Positions 1 through 8,676 of a stretch of DNA of 64,000 nt are shown here, in pieces; the stretch's first letter is position 1, and each line of letters begins with the position of its first letter. The DNA is from JAEWSN01 sp942493335. GTDB taxonomy: Bacteria; Bacillota; Clostridia; DSM-8532. The notes below the pieces were generated by a model, which made no database searches, had not been told where the DNA came from, and worked only from the letters and a program-made list of their open reading frames with translations. Made by a program: the position numbers and the translations under genes. The DNA is taken from contig OW818693.1 of assembly GCA_942493335.1 (NCBI GenBank), positions 1,612,001 through 1,676,000 on the forward strand, given 5' to 3'.

Positions 1-576
1 TTCACAGTCGGAAAGGGTATGTTCGCCTGTCTTCGGACGCGGCCGCTCGATTTTTGCGTCAAGGAATCCTCCGCCTTCCGGTACAGGGATTTTGTCCGTT
101 CCGTGCTGGAAGGAGCCGGCATGAAATGGGAATTCTCAAACCATCTGACCCTGAACCGCGGCAAATACATCATCAGCGCCGTCATGGACGAAACCTCGGA
201 TGTTGCCGGCAAGACATTTGAAGGCCTCTTTTGCGACATGCTGACACCCAGATTCGACATCATCACGAAAAAAGTCGTGAACCCCGATGAAAACGCACTT
301 CTCCTGGATTTTTCGCGCATCGCGCAGGAGCGCACCGCCATCATCGGCACAACGAACCGGATTGATGCATTCGAGGATGATGGCTATACGATCTGCCTCA
401 CGACAAAAGGTGCTGCGGACATTGAGGCCTTCCTGCGGATCAGGCTTCCGCGAAAGCCGATCACCATCGAAAGCGCAAAGGTACTCAAGCATGACTGGGA
501 CGAAGCAAGCGGGACGGTATTGATTCAGTACGCCTCGGATGTCGAGGGTGTCGAGATCACTATTCGGTTGGATTGA
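1..576 (+). CDS. C-terminal part of an unidentified protein, possibly a secreted or carbohydrate-active enzyme
   Basis: The reading frame is open from the first base of the window to the TGA ending at 576, so the true start lies upstream and only about 191 residues are visible. The visible part has alternating beta-strand-like segments (for example IIGTTNRIDAF, TICLTT, GTVLIQYAS), which suits a C-terminal beta-sandwich domain of a large extracellular or carbohydrate-active enzyme. No catalytic motif can be seen and I do not recognise the family. The internal ATG at 19 has no ribosome binding site and is not likely the start. A frame on the opposite strand (136-588) is a shadow. Confidence 0.6.
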   Translation, partial: FTVGKGMFACLRTRPLDFCVKESSAFRYRDFVRSVLEGAGMKWEFSNHLTLNRGKYIISAVMDETSDVAGKTFEGLFCDMLTPRFDIITKKVVNPDENALLLDFSRIAQERTAIIGTTNRIDAFEDDGYTICLTTKGAADIEAFLRIRLPRKPITIESAKVLKHDWDEASGTVLIQYASDVEGVEITIRLD

Positions 577-708
577 TTCATCTTGCAAATGAACTGATCC
601 ATGATCCGATCGAAGAAAACACCCTCCGAACAGGCTGCCCCCGGACTATCAGGAAGAAGCGATTGTCACAAGCGAAAGAGCCCCGCCCTCTTGCGGCCGA
701 TGCGTGTT
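577..708. other. Convergent intergenic spacer
   Basis: This spacer separates the rightward partial gene from the leftward ABC exporter. Apart from the long hairpin that begins at 693, nothing in it could be supported as a gene. Confidence 0.5.
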
Positions 709-723
709 TCACGCATCGGCCGC
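693..723. terminator. Perfect 14-bp hairpin overlapping the stop codon of the ABC exporter
   Basis: GCGGCCGATGCGTG (693-706) pairs perfectly with 710-723 around a 3-nt loop. The stop codon of the leftward ABC exporter (709-711) lies in the loop and right arm, so the hairpin also encodes its last residues. Neither strand shows a clear T run after the stem, so this may be a bidirectional terminator between convergent genes or an mRNA-stabilising hairpin rather than a classical rho-independent terminator. Confidence 0.5.
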
Positions 724-2484
724 ATTCATGTCGAATTGAAGATTGTACAACCGCGCATAGGCACCATTCCGGGCAAGCAGCTCCTCATGCGTGCCGGATT
801 CCTCAATTCCCTGACCGGTCAGCACAACGATGCGATGCGCCTTTCGGATCGTGGACAGGCGATGCGCGATGACAAGAGTGGTCCGGTTCCGGGCCAGTTC
901 CTCCAGGGACTCCTGGACAACCCGCTCGCTCTCATTGTCCAACGCGCTGGTCGCCTCGTCAAAGATCAGGACCGGCGGATCCTTCAGAAAGACGCGCGCG
1001 ATGGAAAGCCGCTGTTTCTGGCCGCCGGACAGCTTGACGCCATGTTGTCCGATATCTGAATCATATCCATCCGGCAATTCCATGATGAAATCGTGGGCAT
1101 TCGCCCGCTTCGCCGCTTCCACCACTTCCTCGCGGCCGGCCCCCGGCTTTCCGAAACAAATGTTGTCGTATACGGTTCCTGCAAAAAGGTAGATCTCCTG
1201 TTGAACGATGCCAACCTGCTTCCGAAGGGAGGAGAGGCGGATGCGTCTGACGCCGATGCCGTCGAGCAATACTTCCCCCTCGCTCGCTTCGTAGAAGCGC
1301 GGAATCAGGGAACAGAGCGTCGTTTTCCCGACCCCGGAGGAACCCACGATGGCAAGGTACTCCCCGGCCTTCACGTCAAGATCGATATGCCGGAACACAT
1401 TCTCCTGACGGTCATCGTACCGGAATCCGATATCCCGGAAGGTAACGTTTCCAAGGACCTTTCCGAGTACCAGCGCATCCTCCGCATCCCGGATTTCAGG
1501 CTCCTCCTCCAGCATTTCCATGAACCGGTCGAAACCGGTGAAGCCTTCCTGAAATTGTTTGGTGATGTTGACCACCTTGTGGATCGGATCCACGAGATTC
1601 CCGATGTAGAGCAGAAACGCAAGCATGTCCGCCGCATCCAGCGCGGCATGGGAGATGCCGACTGCGCCGAACACCACCACGGTGACCGTCATCAGGTTGG
1701 TCAGCGCCACCATGCCCTCGAAATAAAAGGTCTCGTTCCAATAAAACAACCGTCTGCTTTCCAAAAACCGGGCATTGGCCCGACCAAACTTCTCTTTCTC
1801 CGTCACCTCATTCGCAAAGGACTTCACAACCCGGATTCCGGAAAGATTGTCTTCAATTTGCGCGTTGATGTCTCCGATCCGATCCCGTGTCTTTCGCAAC
1901 GCAACGTTGAGCCGCCTGTTGAAGAACAGCGCGAAGACCGCCATGAAGGGGAGAAACAGGAAGGCAATCATCGTCAGCCTGGGCTGAATGCCGTACAGAA
2001 TGAGGAATGCGCCGAAAAACTTGATCAACGCGGTCAGCATGTCCTCTGGCCCGTGATGGTAAAACTCTGACAGAGTGAACAAATCATTGGTCAGCCGGGT
2101 CAGGAGTTGGCCTGTTTTCTGCCCGTCGAAAAAGCGGAAGGGCAGGTCCTGGTAATGGGCGAACAACTCGCCGCGCATGTCGGTTTCCATCCTGGCGCCC
2201 ATCATATGCCCGCGATAAGCCATGTACAGATTGGTGACCGCATGGACTGCGACAAGGCCGAGCAGGATCAGCGTCATCCGGAGAATGGTTGCGGATGCTT
2301 CCGTCATCCCTCCGGATTCGACGGCTTGCACAAGATAACGCGCACAAAGGGGAAAAGCCAGGGTTATGCCTGCAGTCAGTACCGTACAGGCCAGAACGGA
2401 TAGAAACAGCCCCATATGCGGCTTGTAGTAGGACAGGAACTTGAGTAGGCGGATTCTCGTCATCGGTTTCGTCCGGTTTTCCAT
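709..2484 (-). CDS. ABC transporter, fused permease and ATP-binding protein (MsbA/MDR type)
   Basis: This is a 591-residue half-transporter exporter: an N-terminal six-helix membrane domain (about residues 10-310) followed by an ATP-binding domain. Walker A is seen as GSSGVGKTT, the ABC signature as LSGGQKQR, Walker B as PVLIFDEATSALD, and the switch histidine in VIAHRLST. Such proteins work as homo- or heterodimers in the cytoplasmic membrane and export lipids, drugs or peptides; the substrate cannot be read from sequence. The start at 2484 is preferred because GGAGG lies just upstream; the longer frame to 2550 has no such site. It is a single gene with no partner half-transporter next to it, which favours a homodimer. 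Confidence 0.93.
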   Translation of the reverse strand: MENRTKPMTRIRLLKFLSYYKPHMGLFLSVLACTVLTAGITLAFPLCARYLVQAVESGGMTEASATILRMTLILLGLVAVHAVTNLYMAYRGHMMGARMETDMRGELFAHYQDLPFRFFDGQKTGQLLTRLTNDLFTLSEFYHHGPEDMLTALIKFFGAFLILYGIQPRLTMIAFLFLPFMAVFALFFNRRLNVALRKTRDRIGDINAQIEDNLSGIRVVKSFANEVTEKEKFGRANARFLESRRLFYWNETFYFEGMVALTNLMTVTVVVFGAVGISHAALDAADMLAFLLYIGNLVDPIHKVVNITKQFQEGFTGFDRFMEMLEEEPEIRDAEDALVLGKVLGNVTFRDIGFRYDDRQENVFRHIDLDVKAGEYLAIVGSSGVGKTTLCSLIPRFYEASEGEVLLDGIGVRRIRLSSLRKQVGIVQQEIYLFAGTVYDNICFGKPGAGREEVVEAAKRANAHDFIMELPDGYDSDIGQHGVKLSGGQKQRLSIARVFLKDPPVLIFDEATSALDNESERVVQESLEELARNRTTLVIAHRLSTIRKAHRIVVLTGQGIEESGTHEELLARNGAYARLYNLQFDMNAADA

Positions 2485-2680
2485 TTCTCCTCCGGGCCAC
2501 TTTCTTACTGCTACGATAACATTGCTTGGATTGCACTCTATCATTTTCACATATTCGCCTTGATTCGCTGTACTCCATGTATTTCTTTACCCGTTCTTCC
2601 TTATGTTCTTCCTGGAATCATGAATACCTGCTTGCTTGACCGTTTCCCTTTTTACTTTTTTTGGATATCATCTTGCAAAA

Positions 2681-2840
2681 CCCGTTGCCTCTTGCTAAGG
2701 TTGAACGCTTGACTGCATAACTTGCTACCTCTTGCATAGGTTGAACGCTTGACTGCATAACTTGCTACATCTTGCATAGGTTGAATGCTTGCCTGCAAAA
2801 TCCGTTGCCTTTCTTTAGGGTTTGAAAGATTGCTTGCAAA
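2681..2840. repeat. Four tandem copies of a 40-bp repeat
   Basis: Units start at 2681, 2721, 2761 and 2801. Units 2 and 3 differ at only a few positions, and unit 4 is the most diverged, with a 1-nt insertion near its end. Each unit carries a CTTGC-GGTTGAA-type core, and 10 bases of the same kind (TCTTGCAAAA) precede the array. Because 40 is not a multiple of three and no ribosome binding site is present, the array is not coding. Its last copy supplies the -35 element of the gntR promoter, so copy number could affect transcription or serve as clustered protein-binding sites. Confidence 0.85.
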
Positions 2841-2876
2841 ACTTGAATAGACCAATTATATTATTGGTATATACCA
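2834..2876 (+). promoter_or_regulatory. gntR promoter with GntR-type palindromic operator
   Basis: TTGCAA (2834-2839) and TATATT (2857-2862) are separated by 17 bp. The palindrome TGGTATATACCA (2865-2876) covers the expected start site and contains GTATATAC, which fits the GT-N-TA-N-AC consensus known for HutC-type GntR operators. A second inverted repeat, ACCAAT...ATTGGT (2851-2856/2863-2868), overlaps it. Autoregulation by the adjacent GntR protein is inferred. Confidence 0.65.
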
Positions 2877-2896
2877 TTTGTGGAAAGGGACGATGC

Positions 2897-3922
2897 ATGG
2901 AGATCGAACTGCTCGGGAATGGACCCGCCTATCTGGACATTGTCCGCTACGTCACAGAAGGGCTGCGGCAGGGATCCATGAAGCCCGGAGACCGGCTGCC
3001 GACGGAACGGGAGCTTGCAGACAAGCTGGGCCTTGCCCGCGGAACCGTCAACAAGGCCTACAATCTGCTCAAGCGTGATGGGCTTGTTCTGGCCGTACAA
3101 GGCGCAGGCAGCTTTATTGCCGGTCCCGCCGGAATCATGCCGGAGCATGAAAAAAGGCATGCGGTCAACCGGCTCGACGACGCCATCCGGGATCTTCTGG
3201 ACAGAGGTTTCGGGCTGGAGGAAATCGAGACATTGTTTTCCCTTCGCATTGAATCCGTGCGTTCAGCCGGTGCCCTGCTCCGATTGGCGGCCGTCGACTG
3301 CAACCCCGAAGCGCTTGCCATCTTTCGCGAGCAACTCGCATTTTTGGCCAACGTGGACATCCACCTCTTCCAGCTGGATGACCTGCGTTCCGGAAGTCTT
3401 CCCCTTTCCGTGCTCTCCCCCTACCCGCTCGTTCTCACTACACTCACGCATGAACGGGAACTGGCTGAACTCCTGTCCGACAACCATCACAGGATCGTCA
3501 GGGTATCGGTTTCCCCCAGCCAGGAAACCGTCATCGCCATCGCTTCCCTGCAGGGACGGACGAAGCTCGGCATCATCACGCGCAGTGTGCAATTCCGCCG
3601 AATCATCCTCGACAGGCTCATTGCGATGGGCATGCAGACAGAATCAATCCCCTGCGCGCTGGAAGACGATCATGCAGGTGTTCTCCGCGTACTGTCCCAA
3701 AGCGAGGTCGTCCTGCTGCCCCCCGACGGGATCCCCGGCTCATCCCATGATGATGGTAACCAGAACTGGCACCGATCCGAAAAAACGGCCTTCGCCGCCA
3801 GGGGCGGGCTGATGATTCCCTTCATGTATTGTCTGGAGCGGGGCAGCCTGATTCATGTGGAGGAGCGGATTGCCTCGCTGCTGCCCGCATTTCAAAGGAA
3901 GGAAGACACAACATGGAGATGA
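2897..3922 (+). CDS. GntR family transcriptional regulator of the methylaspartate operon
   Basis: The protein has 341 residues. Its N-terminal ~75 residues form a GntR winged helix (GDRLPTERELADKLGLARGTVNKAY, then a GAGSF wing). The C-terminal ~250 residues are not an aminotransferase or a classical UTRA domain that I recognise; they look like an alpha/beta sensor domain. The ATG at 2897 follows GGAAAGGGA. It is the first gene of the glm operon and its 3-prime end overlaps the upstream region of glmS, so it probably senses an intermediate of glutamate or methylaspartate metabolism. The palindrome in its own promoter suggests autorepression. Confidence 0.85.
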   Translation: MEIELLGNGPAYLDIVRYVTEGLRQGSMKPGDRLPTERELADKLGLARGTVNKAYNLLKRDGLVLAVQGAGSFIAGPAGIMPEHEKRHAVNRLDDAIRDLLDRGFGLEEIETLFSLRIESVRSAGALLRLAAVDCNPEALAIFREQLAFLANVDIHLFQLDDLRSGSLPLSVLSPYPLVLTTLTHERELAELLSDNHHRIVRVSVSPSQETVIAIASLQGRTKLGIITRSVQFRRIILDRLIAMGMQTESIPCALEDDHAGVLRVLSQSEVVLLPPDGIPGSSHDDGNQNWHRSEKTAFAARGGLMIPFMYCLERGSLIHVEERIASLLPAFQRKEDTTWR

Positions 3923-4446
3923 AGACGATCGTTCTGGGTGTCATCGGAGCGGATGTCCACGCCGTAGGGAACAGGATCCTGGCCTATGCCTTCGAACAGG
4001 CTGGTTTCCGGGTTGTGAACCTGGGAGTGATGGTACAGCAGGAGGAGTATGTCGCCGCCGCGGTGGAAACGGCTGCGGATGTCATCATGGTCTCCTCCCT
4101 GTACGGCCACGGAGAGATGGACTGCCGGGGCTTGCGCGAAAAGTGCGACGAGGCCGGACTGGAAGGGATCCTGATGTATGTCGGTGGCAATCTGGTCGTT
4201 GGCAAGCAGGATTTTGAGGAAGTTGCGAGAAAATTCCATGGTATGGGCTTTGACAGGGTCTATCCGCCGGGAACATCGCCGGATGCCGCCATCGAGGACC
4301 TGAACAGGGATCTTCGGCAGGAATCAATGAGGAAGCTTCTCGTGAATCCGAACACGGATCTCCCCGTGAATCCGAATAAGGATCTCCCTATGAATCCGAA
4401 CAAGGATCTCCCTATGAATCCGAACACGGATCCGGAGGGCGGCTGA
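3913..4446 (+). CDS. glmS: Methylaspartate mutase, cobalamin-binding subunit S
   Basis: This is the small B12-binding subunit of glutamate mutase, which with GlmE interconverts L-glutamate and (2S,3S)-3-methylaspartate. The DxHxxG motif that ligates cobalt is present (Asp14, His16, Gly19), followed by the Rossmann-like core with GGNLVVGKQDF. The family is usually about 137 residues long. This protein has 177 because of a C-terminal tail of four 8-residue repeats of the NPN-x-DLP type (from residue 144), encoded by a 24-bp tandem repeat. The start at 3913 is chosen because residue numbering then matches the family and AAGGAAGG lies upstream. Only two bases separate it from glmL. Confidence 0.93.
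   Translation: MEMKTIVLGVIGADVHAVGNRILAYAFEQAGFRVVNLGVMVQQEEYVAAAVETAADVIMVSSLYGHGEMDCRGLREKCDEAGLEGILMYVGGNLVVGKQDFEEVARKFHGMGFDRVYPPGTSPDAAIEDLNRDLRQESMRKLLVNPNTDLPVNPNKDLPMNPNKDLPMNPNTDPEGG
4342..4437 (+). repeat. 24-bp tandem repeat (4 copies) inside the 3-prime end of glmS
   Basis: Four in-frame 24-bp units start at 4342, 4366, 4390 and 4414 and encode NPN[TK]D[LP] octapeptides. The last copy diverges at its end (DPEGG). Because the unit is a multiple of three, changes in copy number would lengthen or shorten the GlmS tail without a frameshift. Confidence 0.9.
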
Positions 4447-4448
4447 CG

Positions 4449-5918
4449 ATGGGCATCTGGGTTTGCCTCGATATCGGAAGCACCTGGACAAAAGCGACCG
4501 CCGTGGATCCTGCTGCGCTTCGCATTGTCGCGACGGCAAACGCGCGAACCACAGCGGAAACGGATGTGAACATCGGGGTTTCGGAAGCGCTCGCGGAACT
4601 ATCAGCCCGTACGGGGAATATGCCCGTGGAAAGGCGGCTTGCCTGCAGCAGCGCCGCCGGAGGCCTCCGCATGGTGGCAGTGGGACTGGTTCCTGAACTG
4701 ACTGCGGAAGCGGCGCGACGGGCTTCCTTCTCCGCAGGCGCAAAAGTCATCCGGACCTTTTCGCACGAACTGACGACCTCCGATCTTGCCGATCTGTCCG
4801 CTCTCCAGCCGGATATCCTGCTGCTGTGCGGCGGTACGGACGGCGGCAACCGGCGTGTGCTGCTGCACAACGCCGCGGCGCTGGCGGGCATGGCTGCCGA
4901 TTTTCCTGTCGTTCTGGCCGGAAACCGCTCAGTCTCCGACGAAGCGGCTGCCTTGCTCCGGAACGGCGGCAAACAGGTCACCCAGACCGAAAACGTCATG
5001 CCGGAGTTTGGCCGCTTGAATCTGGAACCGGCCAGAGAGGCCATCCGCGAGGTCTTCCTCAGGCGTATCGTGAAAGCCAAGGGTCTGGACCGGATGGCAA
5101 CCCTGATCGACGCGCTTCCGATCCCCACGCCATTCGCCGTCTTGAATGCTGTCCGATTGCTGGCGGAAGGCCTGCCCGGAGAAGAAGGATGGGGTGATAT
5201 GCTCGCTCTTGATCCCGGTGGCGCCACAACCGATGTCTATTCGATGGCCAAAGGCGAGCCGACTTTGCCCGGTGTTCTCTGGAAAGGGTTGCCCGAGCCT
5301 TATGCCAAGCGGACTGTGGAAGGAGATCTGGGCATCCGTCTAAATGCACGTTCCATAGCGGACACCTTCGAATCCGGATTCAGAGGCATCCGCAGGCTGG
5401 CCGCCGCCGCGGGCGTTTCGGAAGAAGCGGCTTCAGGCTGGCTTGAGGCCATCGGAAGGAATCCCGGCATCCTGCCAGCGAACGGAGTTCAGATCACAGG
5501 GTCACAAGTGGAGCGCACACCTTGTGGAATCACTGCCCCAACGAGCGAGGATAGTCTCCTTCTCGATAAGGCGCTGACTGCCCGTTCCCTGCAGATTGCT
5601 CTCCAGCGTCATGCCGGCACACTTGAGGAGACCTTCACCCCGATGGGCCGCGTTCATGTTCAAAACGGTAAGGATCTGACGGGTGTGCGCAGACTTCTGC
5701 TGACTGGAGGCCCCTTGGTCAACGCGCCGGATCCGGCTGGGCTGGCCGCTTCCATTCTCCAGTCCTCCGAGATCAGTCAAGGCCTCCGTACTTTGCTTCC
5801 CGACAAAATGGACATGTTCCTTGATCAATCCTACATTCTCGCCGCCATGGGCCTCCTGGCGGAAATGCAGCCGCTTGCGGCGCTTCGAATCATAAAAAAG
5901 GAGATGAAACCGCTGTGA
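4449..5918 (+). CDS. glmL: Glutamate mutase reactivating/accessory protein MutL (GlmL)
   Basis: This 489-residue protein belongs to the ASKHA actin-like ATPase family, MutL branch. The phosphate-binding loop CLDIGSTWTKA is at the N-terminus, and further ATPase motifs are LLCGGTDGG and ALDPGGATTDVYS. Encoded between the two subunits of glutamate mutase, it is thought to reactivate or chaperone the cobalamin enzyme, replacing damaged cofactor at the expense of ATP. It starts two bases after the glmS stop, and its stop overlaps the GTG start of glmE (GTGA at 5915-5918), which shows tight translational coupling. Confidence 0.92.
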   Translation: MGIWVCLDIGSTWTKATAVDPAALRIVATANARTTAETDVNIGVSEALAELSARTGNMPVERRLACSSAAGGLRMVAVGLVPELTAEAARRASFSAGAKVIRTFSHELTTSDLADLSALQPDILLLCGGTDGGNRRVLLHNAAALAGMAADFPVVLAGNRSVSDEAAALLRNGGKQVTQTENVMPEFGRLNLEPAREAIREVFLRRIVKAKGLDRMATLIDALPIPTPFAVLNAVRLLAEGLPGEEGWGDMLALDPGGATTDVYSMAKGEPTLPGVLWKGLPEPYAKRTVEGDLGIRLNARSIADTFESGFRGIRRLAAAAGVSEEAASGWLEAIGRNPGILPANGVQITGSQVERTPCGITAPTSEDSLLLDKALTARSLQIALQRHAGTLEETFTPMGRVHVQNGKDLTGVRRLLLTGGPLVNAPDPAGLAASILQSSEISQGLRTLLPDKMDMFLDQSYILAAMGLLAEMQPLAALRIIKKEMKPL

Positions 5919-7375
5919 ATCTGGAAAACAAATTGCTGGACCCGGACAAGTTCCACGCCGTGCGGAAGGAAGTCCTCTCACAATGGCCCACGGGCAAGGA
6001 TGTCGACTTTGCGGAAGCAGTCGATTACCAGAAGGCAATCCCCGCGGCAAAACGGTTCAGTGGGAAGCTGTCCGATGCTGCGGCAAAAGGGATCACCCTG
6101 ATCCAGCCACGGGCAGGCGTCGCATTGCCGCAGGAGCATATCCGGCTGCTCCGGTATCTGGAAACGGAAGGCGAAGCGGATCTCCTTCCCACCACCATCG
6201 ACAGCTACACCCGGCACAACCGGTACGAAGAGGCGGAGAAGGGCATCCGGGAAAGCCAGGCAGAAGGCCGTTCGCTCCTCAATGGATTTCCCGCGGTGAA
6301 CCATGGCGTTGCCATTTGCCGGGAAGTCAACGAGTCGGTGGGCTTGCCCGTCCAGGTCCGTCATGGCACGCCGGATGCGCGGCTTCTGGCCGAAATCTCC
6401 ATCGCAGGCGGATTCACCTCCTATGAAGGGGGCGGCATCTCTTACAACATCCCCTACTCCAAGAACATCTCCCTTGAGAAGACCCTGTCAGATTGGCAGT
6501 ATGTGGATCGTCTGACGGGACTCTATGAGGAAGCCGGCGTCTCCATCAATCGGGAACCGTTCGGTCCCCTGACCGGGACCCTGGTTCCCCCATGCATCTC
6601 CCACGCCGTTGCGATTCTGGAGAGCCTTCTCGCCGCGGAACAAGGTGTGCGGAACATCTCGGTCGGATACGGCCAGTGCGGGAACCTCATGCAGGACGTC
6701 GCCGCCATCCGGTCGTTGAAATCCCTCACCCGTGAATACCTGACACGGTTCGGGTATCGGGATGTGACGGTCACCACCGTCTTTCACCAGTGGATGGGCG
6801 GATTCCCGCAGGACGAGGCAAAAGCGTTCGGCGTCATCTCCTGGGGCGCGGCGACCGCCACGCTGGCAGGAGCGACAAAGGTCATCGTGAAAACCCCGCA
6901 TGAAGCCCTCGGCGTACCCACCATGGAAGCGAACGCGCAAGGCTTGCGCACGACGAAACAACTCACGGCCATGCTGGCGGATCAGCGATTGCCGCGAACC
7001 GTGGAGCTGATCGGGGAAATGGAAATGATCGCGGCGGAAACCCGCTGCATCCTAGAGCGCACATTGTCTCTCGGAGAAGGGGATTGGGCGAAGGGCGCCG
7101 TTCGGGCCTTTGAAGCCGGCATCCTCGACATCCCGTTCGCACCCTCCAGGAGCAATGCGGGAAAGGCGCTTCCTGCCCGCGACAACACAGGCGCCATCCG
7201 ATTTCTGGACTTCGGCGCCATTCCGTTCGACGAGGACATCAAGGCCTTTCACCGTGACCGCATCGAGGATCGGGCAAAATCGGAAGGCCGGGCGGCAAGC
7301 TTCCAGATGGTCATCGACGACGTATACGCCATTGGAAAGGGATTTCTCGTCGGAAGGCCGAAAAGGAATGGATGA
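5915..7375 (+). CDS. glmE: Methylaspartate mutase, large subunit E
   Basis: This 486-residue protein is the catalytic TIM-barrel subunit of coenzyme B12-dependent glutamate mutase; its length fits the family (about 483). The sequence carries typical segments such as QPRAGVALPQEHI, GGGISYNIPYSK, GYGQCGNLMQDV and HQWMGGFPQDEAKAFGVI. It binds substrate and adenosylcobalamin together with GlmS. The start is a GTG at 5915, preceded by AAGGAGATG, and the four-base overlap with glmL suggests coupled translation. The next gene, mal, follows after 41 bases. Confidence 0.95.
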   Translation: MNLENKLLDPDKFHAVRKEVLSQWPTGKDVDFAEAVDYQKAIPAAKRFSGKLSDAAAKGITLIQPRAGVALPQEHIRLLRYLETEGEADLLPTTIDSYTRHNRYEEAEKGIRESQAEGRSLLNGFPAVNHGVAICREVNESVGLPVQVRHGTPDARLLAEISIAGGFTSYEGGGISYNIPYSKNISLEKTLSDWQYVDRLTGLYEEAGVSINREPFGPLTGTLVPPCISHAVAILESLLAAEQGVRNISVGYGQCGNLMQDVAAIRSLKSLTREYLTRFGYRDVTVTTVFHQWMGGFPQDEAKAFGVISWGAATATLAGATKVIVKTPHEALGVPTMEANAQGLRTTKQLTAMLADQRLPRTVELIGEMEMIAAETRCILERTLSLGEGDWAKGAVRAFEAGILDIPFAPSRSNAGKALPARDNTGAIRFLDFGAIPFDEDIKAFHRDRIEDRAKSEGRAASFQMVIDDVYAIGKGFLVGRPKRNG

Positions 7376-7416
7376 ACCTTTGAAGACGAACCTTTGAACC
7401 ATCGAAGGAGGAACCC

Positions 7417-8676
7417 ATGAAGATCATCGACATGATCTGCGCGCCGGGCCGAACCGGATTTTTCTTTGACGACCAGCACGCCATCAAGTCCGGGGCAGTC
7501 CCGGATGGCGCCGCATACCGAGGAACCCCTTCCACGGAAGGATTCACCTCGATCCGACAGGCCGGCGAGGCCATCTCTGTCCTGCTGGTTCTGGCGGATG
7601 GGCGTATCGCCCATGGGGACTGCGCCGCCGTCCAATACTCCGGTGCAGGTGGACGGGACCCGTTGTTTCTGGCTTCCGATTTCATCCCGATCTTGGAACG
7701 CGAGGTCAGACCCCTGCTGATCGGGCGAGACGCAAGCGATTTCCGCGAACTGGCGGCATTGGTGGACGGACACGTGCCTGCCGGAAACGGCCGTCTCCAC
7801 ACCGCCATCCGTTACGGCGTGACCCAGGCGCTGCTGGATGCGGTCGCACAAAATACCGGAAGACTCATGTGCGAAGTTGTGGCGGACGAGTATGGATTGA
7901 CGGTCTCCGACACCGCCATCCCCATCTTCATGCAATCCGGCGACAATCGGTACGACAATGCGGACAAGATGATCCTCAAGAGGGCGGATGTCCTTCCCCA
8001 CGGCCTCATCAACCAGGTGGACTCGAAACTGGGGCGCAGCGGTGAAAAGCTGATAGAGTATGTCGAGTGGCTGGGCAAGCGGATCATGGCGTTGCGGACA
8101 GATCCCGCCTACAGGCCGGTGCTTCATCTGGACGTATACGGGACCATCGGACAGGCTTTTTCAGAAGACACGGCAAGAATGGGCGCCTATCTCAGAAGGC
8201 TGTCGAAAGCGGCGGACCCTTTCCGGCTTCGGGTCGAAGGTCCCATGGATATCGGAAATCGGGAAGGGGAAATCCAGGCGCTGGCGGAGCTGACCCGGCA
8301 TGTGGACGAGCAGGACATCGCGGTGGAACTCGTCGCGGACGAATGGTGCAACACCCTCGAGGACGTCCGGGATTTCGCAGATGCCCGGGCCGGACATATG
8401 ATCCAGGTCAAAACGCCGGACCTTGGCGGAATCCAGAATACGGTCGAAGCCGTGCTGTATTGCCGGGAAAAGGGGATTGGCGCCTATCAGGGCGGAACCT
8501 GCAATGAAACGGACCGTTCCGCACAGGTCTGCGTGCATCTGGCGATGGCCGCGAAGCCGGTCCAGATTCTCGCAAAGCCGGGCATGGGCGTCGATGAGGG
8601 ATACATGATCGTCCACAACGAAATGCAACGGATCCTTGCGTTAAAGAAGGCACGGAGGTGCAGCCATGAACGATAA
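7417..8676 (+). CDS. mal: Methylaspartate ammonia-lyase
   Basis: The enzyme (419 residues, enolase superfamily) removes ammonia from (2S,3S)-3-methylaspartate to give mesaconate, the second step of the methylaspartate route of glutamate fermentation. The residues known from the clostridial enzyme are all in place, shifted by one: magnesium ligands Asp239, Glu274 and Asp308, general base Lys332 (in QVKTPD) and His195 (LPHGL). The C-terminal GGTCNET and AKPGMGVDEG segments are typical. AAGGAGG precedes the ATG. The 3-prime end overlaps the next gene by 11 bases. Confidence 0.96.
   Translation: MKIIDMICAPGRTGFFFDDQHAIKSGAVPDGAAYRGTPSTEGFTSIRQAGEAISVLLVLADGRIAHGDCAAVQYSGAGGRDPLFLASDFIPILEREVRPLLIGRDASDFRELAALVDGHVPAGNGRLHTAIRYGVTQALLDAVAQNTGRLMCEVVADEYGLTVSDTAIPIFMQSGDNRYDNADKMILKRADVLPHGLINQVDSKLGRSGEKLIEYVEWLGKRIMALRTDPAYRPVLHLDVYGTIGQAFSEDTARMGAYLRRLSKAADPFRLRVEGPMDIGNREGEIQALAELTRHVDEQDIAVELVADEWCNTLEDVRDFADARAGHMIQVKTPDLGGIQNTVEAVLYCREKGIGAYQGGTCNETDRSAQVCVHLAMAAKPVQILAKPGMGVDEGYMIVHNEMQRILALKKARRCSHER

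Larger units (their letters stand above)
2485..2896. other. Divergent intergenic region with tandem repeats and the gntR promoter
   Basis: About 410 bp lie between the divergent ABC exporter and GntR regulator genes. The left part (2485-2680) holds the presumed exporter promoter, of which I could not identify convincing boxes. The right part holds four 40-bp repeats, a promoter and a palindromic operator listed separately. No cobalamin riboswitch was seen here even though the downstream operon needs B12. Confidence 0.6.

Noticed and set aside
1093..2070. Long plus-strand frame of 325 codons opposite the ABC exporter
   Set aside because: It mirrors a well-supported ABC transporter, has no ribosome binding site and no recognisable domain; a shadow due to codon bias.
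2681..2840. Possible CRISPR array from four regular repeats
   Set aside because: Units follow each other without spacers and no cas gene is near; it is a simple tandem repeat.
2485..2896. Cobalamin riboswitch expected before the B12-dependent glm operon
   Set aside because: No B12-box-like sequence or extended structured leader was found; the region is the 40-bp array and a short promoter.
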